Part shown: in pieces, positions 18,402 to 26,700 of the stretch
How the letters are laid out: every line of letters starts with the position of its first letter
Numbering within the stretch: the first letter of the stretch is position 1
NCBI GenBank assembly: GCA_028695495.1
Contig: JAQVIX010000020.1
Location: forward strand, 1-34,168
Origin: Candidatus Cloacimonadota bacterium
Lineage (GTDB): Bacteria; Cloacimonadota; Cloacimonadia; Cloacimonadales; Cloacimonadaceae
Direction of reading: 5' to 3'
Length of the DNA stretch: 34,168 bases
The notes under the pieces: generated by a model
Seen by the model: only the letters and a program-made list of their open reading frames with translations
Told to the model about the DNA's origin: nothing
Databases searched by the model: none
Program-made: the position numbers and the translations under genes

Positions 18402-18660
18402 AGGTGTTAGGCGATAGGTGTTAGGTGTTAGGGCTTCGCGGATTTCGAAGCTATTTGTTTTACAGATTAGCATTTTGATTTGTTAAAAAGTTCAAGTTTA
18501 TCTCAGGAATGAACCTGAGTTATTACGCTCTTTTTCTCAAACATCACGTTTGAATACTCTCTATCCAGTCTCAAAGTCTCATATTCTCTTAGTCCATCGC
18601 TAACAAGCGCATATCACCTCAGCGCCAGCCCTATCACCTAACACCTATCGCCTATCACCT
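18402..18660. repeat. 259-bp element bounded by 32-bp heptamer-based inverted repeats
   Basis: The left arm (18402-18433) and right arm (18629-18660) are reverse complements at 30 of 32 positions. Each arm is itself built of seven-base steps of the form CCTA(A/T)C(A/G). Inside lie the hairpins GCTTCG/CGAAGC (18433-18451), CTCAGG/CCTGAG (18502-18519) and CAAAC/GTTTG. The right arm runs into the end of the lipoprotein gene and supplies its stop codon. The same heptamer string occurs in the tandem array at 28133-28461. Apart from the groL control region, this is all that the gap 18288-18654 contains. Confidence 0.7.
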
Positions 18661-19665
18661 CAAAATATGCACCTGCGCCATCTTTTCCGTTCTTCGCTTC
18701 GGATCGCTTTTTGCCAGCCAGCTTTGAAAGAGGATAAAGCTCTCTTCGCCGGCGCTAAATACGAAATTCTGGGAATTGCGGTTGCTGCGAAAGTCTTCCC
18801 AGCCAGCGATGGGATCCAGAGAAAAGACAAAATACAGGGTTTCGATGCTATAATCCGAATTCTCATCGCAAACTGCGCTAATAGTTTGTTCCCACTTCTC
18901 CCCCGCCTCCAGGTAGTTATCCAGATAATCCAAATTGGGCGCCACCAGCGCCACGCTGCCATCAGACAGGAAATTGAAGAAATAGAAATAGCCAGCCTTA
19001 TTTGAGCTAAGGCTTAGCTTAAATGTTTCCCCATCTTTTAGCAAGCTATTACTTAGCTTTAGTTTTAGCTCCATAGATGGATTATAGATTCTTTCCTGGG
19101 GCAAGATCTTGGCGCGGTAGTGCATGCGATAGATGAGGCTATTTATCTTGCTATCATAGATAGCATCTTTCTTGAGGAACTCCTCTTCCAAAAACCTGCC
19201 TGCCGAAGAGGACATCATAAATACTCCCATGGCAATGCTTTCATCGAAGTGAGCACCGCGTTCCACCTCCATCAAAGCGGTCATATTGCTGATAAATACA
19301 TCTTCCGGCTGCGCCTTTTCCAAAGCCAGGCGCCTTACCAGCTCGCGGGTTTTGCTTTCCGCCTCCTGAATGCTTACCCCATAGTTAAAGACCAGAAAGG
19401 TATCTATTTCCACCACCACTGTCTCGCCCAGCTGCATTACTTTTGTTTTATTCATACGAATATCCAAAGCAGGGGCATTTTCTCTTGCCTGGCTAAATTG
19501 CGGTGCATCCTTTTCTGCAAATATTGCGGTGGAGCGGCTGCGTAGCTCTGCCTGGCTGGCATCTTTTGGAACTTGCGTTTGCGGCAGCGCCTGAGTTTTG
19601 GTTTTGGCACAAGCGCCCAGTATCAATGCCAAACATAGTATTCCCCATACAAAACGATTTACCAT
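18655..19665 (-). CDS. DUF4384-type lipoprotein, last gene of the caspase/FGE-like cluster
   Basis: 336 residues. The N-terminus MVNRFVWGILCLALILGAC ends in a good lipobox (LGAC, lipid-modified Cys19), so it is anchored in the envelope. Residues from about 215 (LKDGETFKLSLSSNKAGYFYFFNFLSDGSVALVAPN) match DUF4384, a beta-rich domain often encoded with bacterial caspases and surface proteins. The central part (about 60-200) is unfamiliar. The start codon overlaps the caspase stop in ATGGTAA, with GGGAGATAGTAAA as ribosome binding site, so translation is coupled to the caspase. A role as sensor, scaffold or target of the caspase is inferred from context only. The stop codon lies in an inverted-repeat arm, so the C-terminus may have been trimmed. 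Confidence 0.8.
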   Translation of the reverse strand: MVNRFVWGILCLALILGACAKTKTQALPQTQVPKDASQAELRSRSTAIFAEKDAPQFSQARENAPALDIRMNKTKVMQLGETVVVEIDTFLVFNYGVSIQEAESKTRELVRRLALEKAQPEDVFISNMTALMEVERGAHFDESIAMGVFMMSSSAGRFLEEEFLKKDAIYDSKINSLIYRMHYRAKILPQERIYNPSMELKLKLSNSLLKDGETFKLSLSSNKAGYFYFFNFLSDGSVALVAPNLDYLDNYLEAGEKWEQTISAVCDENSDYSIETLYFVFSLDPIAGWEDFRSNRNSQNFVFSAGEESFILFQSWLAKSDPKRRTEKMAQVHILR

Positions 19666-21851
19666 TTTACTATCTCCCTTGCCGTGTCTTTACTTTGCAA
19701 TTCCGGCTCCTGCATGCGCCCCATCCGCCGCGCCTGGCTGCTTACCTCTTCGCGGATATATTCCTGCAATTCCTTTTGGCTTAGCTTGCAGTCTTTATTA
19801 GTATCTGCCTCGCCGCGTAAACCTTTCATCAGAAAATAGCTAAAAAGCCCGTGCTGCATATCGGAGAATGCACTGGAGATTTGCGAGCCGCTGGAGGCGG
19901 AAAATACGGATATCTTGGAATGCTGCGCCTGCGGATTGGCGGTGATAAATATCGGACGCGCATCTGCTAAGATAATCTCGTTATCCCTATTTGCCCCGCT
20001 AAAACAGCTATCCAAAAAGAGGGTGATGTGTTTGGCAGGCAGTGAACTGAGGTTTTCATACAGATGGCTCAGGTCATAAGCGCTATTCGCCGCAAAATTG
20101 GGATTCCCATCATAAGGCAAGAGATACGCCGCCTTGCCATCCGGCGCCGGCACCCCATGCCCGCTGAAATAGATAAAGACCTCATTATCTGCACTTCTTA
20201 CATTGCTGCTCAGCCAACCCCGTGCATCAAAAAGGCTCTTAAATTCCCCCAAAGAAGCGCCATCATCCAGCGCCATATAGATGTTTTCAGCTTTTATTCC
20301 CAAAACCTTTATGAAATACTCTTTCATTATTTCCGCATCGCGGCGGGCAAAACGCACCGGGCTTACGTTGCGGTAATTCTCAATGCCGATAATGATGCCC
20401 CATTTATTTTTATCCGGCTTTGCCAAAGTGGGGATATCCTTTTCGATATCGATGGAAAGCGCCGGCGCCTGCGCTACCCGCTCTTGCTGCTGCGGCGTAG
20501 TAATCCCGCTTACCACCATCTGGTCTGCCGTGCGCTCCACCCTGTGAAAAGCCAAATCCAGCGCTTTGCCAATCACGTTATATTGCGAACGGCTTTCTCT
20601 GAGATCCAGCTTGATATCCAGCTTCGTGGCGGTATTTGCGCTTACGATATCAAAGCTGATATCCTGATATTCTCCGGGCGCCATATTGCCCAGATTGAAG
20701 CTGGAAGGGCTATTGCCATAGAAATATAGGTCTGCGCCCAAAACCACACTTGCGAGCAGGTTGCGCGATGCTCCCATACCGCGATTGTGCAATCTTACCG
20801 TAAGTTTCACCGTCTCCCCCGGTTCTATTTTGAAATTACGGTTAAAATCCTCTATTCCGATATCCGAAATCTGAATCTCTGGCGGCAAAGAGGAACGCGT
20901 GGCAAATCTCAAATCTATATCCTTGGGTGGAAAGCCGTTTTTCTCGCTGAAACTAATCCTTAATTCCGCATTCCCATCCCGAATATCAGAGCCTGCCACC
21001 AGATTCAAGCTTTTGCTTATTCTTTCGCCGGGTTTGATCTCGCCAAAAAAGAGATTGCGGCTAAAGCTGATCCCCGGCGCATTTTTAAGCTCAAAAAAGG
21101 CTTCCAGCATATTGGCGCTGCCCTTGCCACGATTGATTATTTCGATATGGATTTCTGCTCTTTCCTCCGCATCCAGCATCTTATTTCCACTGGGTTCATT
21201 AAAAGCAACCGTGGCTGTCAAATCGGGCGGGATTAGCGCCACTCTGTGGGTATCGGGTGCTTTATCTGTAGAGCTAAAAGACCCCAGATTTCCTTCCAGC
21301 CTGGCTTCCAGATATTCCCACTCAAAATCTTCGTTATATTGCCGCGTAAGCAGAAGCTGATAGTTTTTGATATCGTCTTTTACCATTGGTGCTTTCTCGA
21401 TGGGTACTATTACATCAAAGTCTTTCCCCTCCTGGCTTCGCAGCTTGAAGCTCTGTTTATTGGCATCATAATTGCCGATAAGCCAAAAATCCATGCTTTT
21501 GGTTTCGCGGCTAAGATTCAATAGCTCTTGCAAGCGCAGTCTCAGCTTGCCTTGATATTGCTCATGCTGCGCTTTTGCCTTTTTGATCCGCTGTTCATAA
21601 TCCAGGTCCAGATCTGCCATGCGCCGCAGGGCGTCCAGCTTGCGCTCTTCAAATTGCGCATTTGTTTCATATTCGCCCCTTTTCAGATTCAGCAGCCCCA
21701 TTTTCTCTGCCTGTTTTTGTTGCAGCAATTCTTGCGCCGAAAACTTGAGCTGCAGCGATTGCTTGATGGCTCTCGCTTCGTCCAGATTATTTGCATATAT
21801 TGCCAAAGAGATAAATAGCAACACAGATACCAGATAGATACGGATTCTCAT
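19659..21851 (-). CDS. Secreted caspase-family (C14) cysteine peptidase, downstream paralogue
   Basis: 730 residues from the ATG at 21849-21851 (GGGAGAAGAA upstream; a TTG four codons earlier is less likely). A signal peptide covers about residues 1-21. An Ala/Glu/Gln-rich helical, probably coiled-coil region (about 22-110) follows, then beta-rich Ig/CARDB-like segments (about 200-445, for example KIEPGETVKLTVRLHNRG), then the caspase domain from about 483. The catalytic dyad is His565 in YFSGHG and Cys616 in LFLDSCFSG. DTNKDCKLSQKE (683-694) fits an EF-hand loop, suggesting calcium dependence. It lies 80 bases after an FGE-like gene and overlaps the lipoprotein gene by seven bases. The catalytic half is nearly identical to that of the paralogue at 23002-25197. 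Confidence 0.9.
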   Translation of the reverse strand: MRIRIYLVSVLLFISLAIYANNLDEARAIKQSLQLKFSAQELLQQKQAEKMGLLNLKRGEYETNAQFEERKLDALRRMADLDLDYEQRIKKAKAQHEQYQGKLRLRLQELLNLSRETKSMDFWLIGNYDANKQSFKLRSQEGKDFDVIVPIEKAPMVKDDIKNYQLLLTRQYNEDFEWEYLEARLEGNLGSFSSTDKAPDTHRVALIPPDLTATVAFNEPSGNKMLDAEERAEIHIEIINRGKGSANMLEAFFELKNAPGISFSRNLFFGEIKPGERISKSLNLVAGSDIRDGNAELRISFSEKNGFPPKDIDLRFATRSSLPPEIQISDIGIEDFNRNFKIEPGETVKLTVRLHNRGMGASRNLLASVVLGADLYFYGNSPSSFNLGNMAPGEYQDISFDIVSANTATKLDIKLDLRESRSQYNVIGKALDLAFHRVERTADQMVVSGITTPQQQERVAQAPALSIDIEKDIPTLAKPDKNKWGIIIGIENYRNVSPVRFARRDAEIMKEYFIKVLGIKAENIYMALDDGASLGEFKSLFDARGWLSSNVRSADNEVFIYFSGHGVPAPDGKAAYLLPYDGNPNFAANSAYDLSHLYENLSSLPAKHITLFLDSCFSGANRDNEIILADARPIFITANPQAQHSKISVFSASSGSQISSAFSDMQHGLFSYFLMKGLRGEADTNKDCKLSQKELQEYIREEVSSQARRMGRMQEPELQSKDTAREIVKW

Positions 21852-21931
21852 TTCTTCTCCCAAAAAACCTTGTCTTTCTTTATTGTTTTTACTTGATAAT
21901 CTTGCACACTCATTGTTTTCACCAAAAGCTC

Positions 21932-23008
21932 TTAATAAGCGGATCTACATACCCGGAAACCCAGATTCGAGTATTTATCATTGGCATCTGTATGATCACG
22001 GTAGCTTACAGACCAGGTATAGGCTCTTTGCTTTCCGCTACCGCCGCGTATCACCCGCTCCTGCGAATGATATTTTGATCTGGGATCTACCTGCTTTTCC
22101 TTGCTATAAGAGACAAGGGAATCCCACACCCATTCCCACAGGCCCCCGCTCATATAGTATATTCCCAGCTCATTGCCTTTATTAAAACCAGAGGGAGATA
22201 GAAAGGAAACCACGGGTATCAAGTTCAAAAGCCAACCATATTTATCATCAAAGCCACTATATTCGTTGCCCTTGCTATGAATGCCGCCTCGCGCAGCAAA
22301 TTCCCATTCTGCTTCAGTAGGCAATCTATAGCCATTGGCGTTCCAATTACATTGGATACTGGAGCCGCTTCCGCTATAGCAGGGATTAAGCCCTTCCTGG
22401 ATGCTACGCTTATTGCAATATTCAATCGCGTTGTACCAGCTTACCTTTCTTACAGGCAAATCTCCCGATTCCTCAGAATAAGACGGATCCTGGTCCATTA
22501 CGCGTTTCCATTCGTTTTGCGAAACCTCATATTTGCCAATGAAAAAAGAAGATACCGTTACGCTATGCACAGGTTTTTCGTTACTCCACCCCTTTTTATT
22601 GCCCATCATAAAGCTGCCGCCTTCTACAAAAGCCCATTCCGTTGCTTTTGCCTTGATATCAAATTGCCAGTCTCCGGTGGCTGCATCATCCAAAAAATGG
22701 AACCAATAGAGCTTGAGATCCTTCTTTTCCGAAACGGGAGCTTTGATTCCGGCGCCAAAAACAGCCTTGACGTTTTCCAGCCTTGTATCCCCTTGATGTG
22801 GTATTACCCTAAGATAATAAGCTCCCCCCTTATTTCCGCTCAAATCATAAGTAATAATATAATACTCATCAGCAGAATAATATTCTACCCTTATATTGCT
22901 TATCTCTTGGGTAAAAGCTTGCGAGGCAAATACCATCCAGCATAAAAGCATTATCAGCTTGTATGGCAAGCTTGGCACTGGATTTTTTCTGCCAAATATC
23001 CTTACCAT
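21932..23008 (-). CDS. Exported FGE/SUMF1-fold protein lacking the oxidase cysteine pair (first module)
   Basis: 358 residues, with a hydrophobic export segment about residues 16-33. Residues about 35-125 form an N-terminal domain shared only with the paralogue at 25603-26670 in this window (SNIRVEYYSADEYYIITYDLSGN). From about 125 comes the formylglycine-generating-enzyme fold: FVEGGSFMMGN, GKYEVSQNEWKRVM, PVRKVSWYNAIEYCNKRS, NGYRLPTEAEWEFAARGG, GLWEWVWD and LGFRVCRS. The catalytic cysteine pair of true FGE, expected before SYRDH, is replaced by AYTWSV, so sulfatase activation is unlikely. Its ATG overlaps the upstream caspase stop in the same ATGGTAA arrangement as the lipoprotein gene. I infer a structural or ligand-binding partner of the caspase. 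Confidence 0.88.
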   Translation of the reverse strand: MVRIFGRKNPVPSLPYKLIMLLCWMVFASQAFTQEISNIRVEYYSADEYYIITYDLSGNKGGAYYLRVIPHQGDTRLENVKAVFGAGIKAPVSEKKDLKLYWFHFLDDAATGDWQFDIKAKATEWAFVEGGSFMMGNKKGWSNEKPVHSVTVSSFFIGKYEVSQNEWKRVMDQDPSYSEESGDLPVRKVSWYNAIEYCNKRSIQEGLNPCYSGSGSSIQCNWNANGYRLPTEAEWEFAARGGIHSKGNEYSGFDDKYGWLLNLIPVVSFLSPSGFNKGNELGIYYMSGGLWEWVWDSLVSYSKEKQVDPRSKYHSQERVIRGGSGKQRAYTWSVSYRDHTDANDKYSNLGFRVCRSAY

Positions 23009-25197
23009 GCTATCAGCGCTTTGGATGAATCCTTGCTTTGCAATTCCGGCTCCTGCATGCGCCCCATCCGCCGCGCCTGACTGCTTACGTTTTCGCGGAT
23101 ATATTCCTGCAATTCCTTTTGGCTCAGCTTGCGGTCTTTATTAGCATCCGCCTCGCCGCGTAAACCTTTCATCAGAAAATAGCTAAAAAGCCCGTGCTGC
23201 ATATCGGAATAGGCACTGGAGATTTGCGAACCGCTGGAGGCGGAAAATACGGATATCTTGGAGTGTTTCGCCTGCGGATTGGCGGTGATAAATATCGGAC
23301 GCGCATCTGCTAAGATAATCTCGTTATCTCTATTTGCCCCGCTAAAACAGCTATCCAAAAAGAGGGTGATTTGCCGCGCCGGCAGTGCGCCGAGATTCTC
23401 ATACAGATGGTTCAGGTCATAAGCGCTATTCTCTGCGAAATTGGGATTCCCATCATAAGGCAAGAGATACGCCGCCTTGCCATCCGGCGCCGGCACCCCA
23501 TGCCCGCTGAAATAGATAAAGACCTCATTATCTGCACTTCTTACATTGCTGCTCAGCCACCCCCGTGCATCAAAAAGACTCTTAAATTCCCCCAAAGATG
23601 CGCCATCATCCAGCGCCATATAGATATTTTCCGCTTTTATTCCCAAAACCCGGACGAAATACTCCTTCATTACTTCCGCATCGCGGCGGGCAAAACGCAC
23701 CGGACTTACATTGCGGTAATTCTCAATGCCGATAATTACGCCCCAGCGATTCTTATCCACCTTTGCCAAAGCAGGGATGTCTTTTTCGATATCGATGGAA
23801 AGCGCCGGCGCCTGCGCCACCTGCTGCTGGGTAGCTTTGCCGCTTATCACCATCTGATCCGCCGTGCGCTCCATGCGGTTGAAAGCTAAGTTCAGCGCCT
23901 GACCCATTTTGCTAAATTGCGTGCGGCTCTCTTTCAAATCCAGCTTGATATCCAGCTTCGTAGCGGTAAGTGCGCTTACGATATTGAAGCTGATATCCTT
24001 GTAAGAACCAGATTCCATATTGCCCAGGTTAAAGCTGGAAGGGCTATCGCCAAAAAGAAATACCCCTTCACTCAAAAGCAAGCTTGCATTTAAGTTCCGC
24101 GCCGCACCCAAACCGCGGTTGTGCACCCGCACCGTCACCTTCACCTGCTCCCCCGGTTCTATCTTGTTATTACGACTAAAGTCTTCAATCCCAATATCCG
24201 CAATATAGATATCCGGCATTAAAAGAGCATGGGTATCAAAGCCCAAAACCACGTTATTGGGCGGAAAGCCATTCTGCTCTTTGAAGCTGATCTTTAGCTC
24301 GGCGCGCCCATTTCGGGTATCTGCACCCGCTACTAAGTTCAGGCTCTTTCGGATGGTCTCACCGGCTTTTACTTCACCAAAATAAAGATTGCGGCTAAAG
24401 CTGATGCCCGGGGCATTGTTTAGTTCAAAGCTGGCTTCCAGCATGTTGGCGCTGCCCTTGCCGCTATTTTTGATTTCGATTTGCAGCTGTGCCGTTTCTT
24501 CGGCGTCTAAGATATTATTGCCGCTGGGTTCGCTGAAGCTTACGGTAGCGCTAAGGTTGGGTGGAATCAGCGCGATGGAAGAGGCTGCGCCTGTTTTAAG
24601 TGCAGGCGCCTTATCGGTGGAAGCGAATGTACCTAAAGAACCCTCCAATTTTGCTTCTAAGTAATCCCACTTAAGGTCTTCATTGAGTTGACGCGTAACT
24701 ATAAGTTGGTAGCTTTTGATGCTTTGTTTTACGCTGGGCGCTTTGTCCAGGGGGACGGTGATATCAAAGGTTTTTTCAGAAACTTTTACTTTATATCGCT
24801 GCGTATCAGCATCATAATTCCCGATCAAAGAGAAATCTTGTTTAACGCTTTCCCGGCTTGTGGCGAGTAATTCCCTTAGACGCGTGTTTAGTTTTCTTTT
24901 CGCTTCCTCATGCGCCGCTCTCGCATCCTGAATCCTTTGAGCATAATCTCTTCCAATTGCCGCCTTTCTTGCTGCCCCATCTTGTCTGCGCTGCTCAAAC
25001 TGCGCTGAGGTTTCAAACTCTCCTTTTACGGGGTTAGTTATCTCAACTAATATATTATCTCTTTCTACTTCCAGTTTCTTGGCTGAAAATGGCATATTTA
25101 GCATTGCTTTGATTGCTCTTGCCTCGTCCAGGACATCGGCAGACAAAAAGCCGGCAAACAATAGCATTATCACCGATATATAAATAAAAGCTTTCAT
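23002..25197 (-). CDS. Secreted caspase-family (C14) cysteine peptidase, upstream paralogue
   Basis: 731 residues, with GGAGGAAAGCC before the ATG. The layout equals that of its paralogue at 19659-21851: signal peptide (MKAFIYISVIMLLFAGFLSA), helical region with VLDEARAIKAML and many charged residues, two or more beta-rich CARDB-like segments, then the caspase domain. Catalytic His566 (YFSGHG) and Cys617 (LFLDSCFSG) are present, and DANKDRKLSQKE (684-695) is an EF-hand-like loop. By eye the two caspase domains differ at roughly one residue in ten, while the N-terminal halves agree at only about half of positions. It overlaps the downstream FGE-like gene by seven bases. As a C14 peptidase it would cut at specific basic or acidic residues; the specificity and target are unknown. 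Confidence 0.9.
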   Translation of the reverse strand: MKAFIYISVIMLLFAGFLSADVLDEARAIKAMLNMPFSAKKLEVERDNILVEITNPVKGEFETSAQFEQRRQDGAARKAAIGRDYAQRIQDARAAHEEAKRKLNTRLRELLATSRESVKQDFSLIGNYDADTQRYKVKVSEKTFDITVPLDKAPSVKQSIKSYQLIVTRQLNEDLKWDYLEAKLEGSLGTFASTDKAPALKTGAASSIALIPPNLSATVSFSEPSGNNILDAEETAQLQIEIKNSGKGSANMLEASFELNNAPGISFSRNLYFGEVKAGETIRKSLNLVAGADTRNGRAELKISFKEQNGFPPNNVVLGFDTHALLMPDIYIADIGIEDFSRNNKIEPGEQVKVTVRVHNRGLGAARNLNASLLLSEGVFLFGDSPSSFNLGNMESGSYKDISFNIVSALTATKLDIKLDLKESRTQFSKMGQALNLAFNRMERTADQMVISGKATQQQVAQAPALSIDIEKDIPALAKVDKNRWGVIIGIENYRNVSPVRFARRDAEVMKEYFVRVLGIKAENIYMALDDGASLGEFKSLFDARGWLSSNVRSADNEVFIYFSGHGVPAPDGKAAYLLPYDGNPNFAENSAYDLNHLYENLGALPARQITLFLDSCFSGANRDNEIILADARPIFITANPQAKHSKISVFSASSGSQISSAYSDMQHGLFSYFLMKGLRGEADANKDRKLSQKELQEYIRENVSSQARRMGRMQEPELQSKDSSKALIAW

Positions 25198-25260
25198 GGC
25201 TTTCCTCCATTTTGGCGTTTCATTGCTTTCTCAAAGCACGATTTCGTTATGTGCATTTTA

Positions 25261-25477
25261 TTACAAAATCCTGTCTTCAGGTATTTCTATCATCCTGTAG
25301 CTGTGGGCATCTAAGCCCTTGGAGTTTATGACGCTTATCCGCCTTCTACCTGAACTGCGCATTAAGATAGCGGCATAGACTTCAAGTGGCTGAAACACAA
25401 GCTTACGCATTAGTTCGTGAAGTCCATGGGATATCTCCCGTATCATGGTTAAATCTTACTAACATCAATCTATACAT
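25261..25477 (-). pseudogene. Frameshifted short gene, best-preserved member of the relic ORF family
   Basis: An ATG at 25475-25477 is preceded by AAGGAAGACGAT and reads MYRLMLVRFNHDTGDIPW before going out of frame. A plus-one shift near residue 16 joins it to HGLHELMRKLVFQPLEVYAA, then RRRISVINSKGLDAHSYRM, ending in PEDRIL at 25261. The span is 72 codons plus one base, as expected for a single-base insertion. Pieces of the same sequence recur at 1723-1839, 26744-26870, 27785-27900 and 27962-28013. I do not recognise the protein. The downstream piece alone is open for 61 codons, but its own ATG has no good ribosome binding site. It lies in the 405-base gap between the first FGE-like gene and its caspase. 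Confidence 0.45.
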
Positions 25478-25501
25478 ATCGTCTTCCTTGCTACGCGGCG
25501 G

Positions 25502-25523
25502 GCAGGGGGATAAATCCCCCTGC
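25502..25523. repeat. GCAGGGGGA-TAAA-TCCCCCTGC hairpin
   Basis: A perfect 9-bp stem with a four-base loop, in the gap between the FGE-like gene and the caspase gene. Neither strand has a T tract after it, so it is not a convincing terminator. It could still trim or stabilise the mRNA between the two genes. Confidence 0.6.
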
Positions 25524-25602
25524 ACCCCCGTCTGGTTCTAAATGCATACATCGTCCCTTCGACCTGAAATTTGCAAAAGGCAAAAAGAACAAAAAACACA
25601 AA

Positions 25603-26670
25603 TCAAGGGGAAACCCTAAGACAGCGAAAGCCGATACTGCTGCCGCTAATAGCCGCATAGAAGTTGCTCCGATACGAAACGGTGCAATAACTGGCACTAT
25701 TGCTCCAGCTACCGCCGCGTACCACACGGCTAGACCCGCTCGATGCGCCATGCGGATTAGTCTGTGCACCGCTGGGATAGGAGCCATAAATATCCCAGCA
25801 CCATTCCCAAACGTTGCCGCTCATATCGTAAATGCCAAGCTCGTTCGGAAGCTTGCTGCCCACTGTGTGTGTAGTATTACCAGAATTGGAATCATACCAC
25901 GCCACGGCATTGATATCGTTACTGCCAGAATAAGTGTAGCCCTGGCTTTGGTTCCCACCTTTAGCGGCATACATCCATTCCATCTCCGTCGGCAGCCGGT
26001 AGCCATTCGCGGTCCAATCGCAATTGACATTGGTGTGGTTATTATAATTGCCCTTCCAGCCATTGGGCCAGTTAGAGGGATTAGTATCATAAGTACCATA
26101 GCTGTAGCAAGGTGTAAACCCTTCCTGCAGGCTGCGCCGGTTGCAGTATTCTATGGCATCATACCAGGATACCTTGTAAACTGGATAGTTCGCACCTACT
26201 CCATAGCCTGAGGCTGGATTGCTCCCCATCACCGCCTGATATTCAGCCTGCGTAGTCTCGTAGTTTGAAATGTAAAAACTGGAAAGAGTCACATTGGATG
26301 TGCCGTTATTAAAGGAACCGCCTTGAACAAGTATCATGTTTGATTTAGATGCCGTTATTCTAAATCTCCAGTTCCCGGATTCTACTCCTTCTAATAGTGG
26401 GTGCCAGAATACTTGTAGGTTTTTTGCGGGTTTTACGCTACGATCAATTCCAGCGCCTGTTGTAGCAATGGGATTTTTGATGTCTTTTGTGTCCCAGTAA
26501 GGATTAAGTGTCACTAAATACGTATCATTGGCTTTACCATTCAAATCATAAGTAATAATATAATATCCCCCCGTAGGCTCGTATTCAGCCCGGATATTGC
26601 TCACTTCCTGAGCCAGTGCCAGCGCCGTAAAAGCCAGCATAAGTATAAGCGCAATCACCTTTTTCTGCAT
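25603..26670 (-). CDS. Exported FGE/SUMF1-fold protein, first gene of the caspase/FGE-like cluster
   Basis: 355 residues from the ATG at 26668-26670 (GAGGAAAGC upstream; the frame opens ten codons earlier without a ribosome binding site). Signal peptide MQKKVIALILMLAFTALALA. The N-terminal domain of about 95 residues (SNIRAEYEPTGGYYIITYDLNG) is homologous to that of the other FGE-like protein. The FGE fold follows: VQGGSFNNGT, SNYETTQAEYQAVMG, PVYKVSWYDAIEYCNRRS, NGYRLPTEMEWMYAAKGG, MSGNVWEWCWD, RVVRGGSW and GFRCLR. Only the second cysteine of the catalytic pair remains (SASYCTVSYRSN); the earlier position is Ser or Asn. Catalytic oxidation of sulfatase cysteine is therefore unlikely. No sulfatase gene is present in the window. 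Confidence 0.9.
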   Translation of the reverse strand: MQKKVIALILMLAFTALALAQEVSNIRAEYEPTGGYYIITYDLNGKANDTYLVTLNPYWDTKDIKNPIATTGAGIDRSVKPAKNLQVFWHPLLEGVESGNWRFRITASKSNMILVQGGSFNNGTSNVTLSSFYISNYETTQAEYQAVMGSNPASGYGVGANYPVYKVSWYDAIEYCNRRSLQEGFTPCYSYGTYDTNPSNWPNGWKGNYNNHTNVNCDWTANGYRLPTEMEWMYAAKGGNQSQGYTYSGSNDINAVAWYDSNSGNTTHTVGSKLPNELGIYDMSGNVWEWCWDIYGSYPSGAQTNPHGASSGSSRVVRGGSWSNSASYCTVSYRSNFYAAISGSSIGFRCLRVSP

Positions 26671-26700
26671 GCTTTCCTCATTAAATATCTCTTGAGACAA

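Noticed and set aside
20064-20729. Plus-strand open frame opposite the downstream caspase, with a similar one opposite the upstream caspase (23371-23889)
   Set aside because: The two shadows resemble each other only because the caspase genes beneath them are paralogues. Neither has a start signal.
25603-26670. Active formylglycine-generating enzyme for sulfatases
   Set aside because: Only one of the two catalytic cysteines is present, and there is no sulfatase gene in the window.
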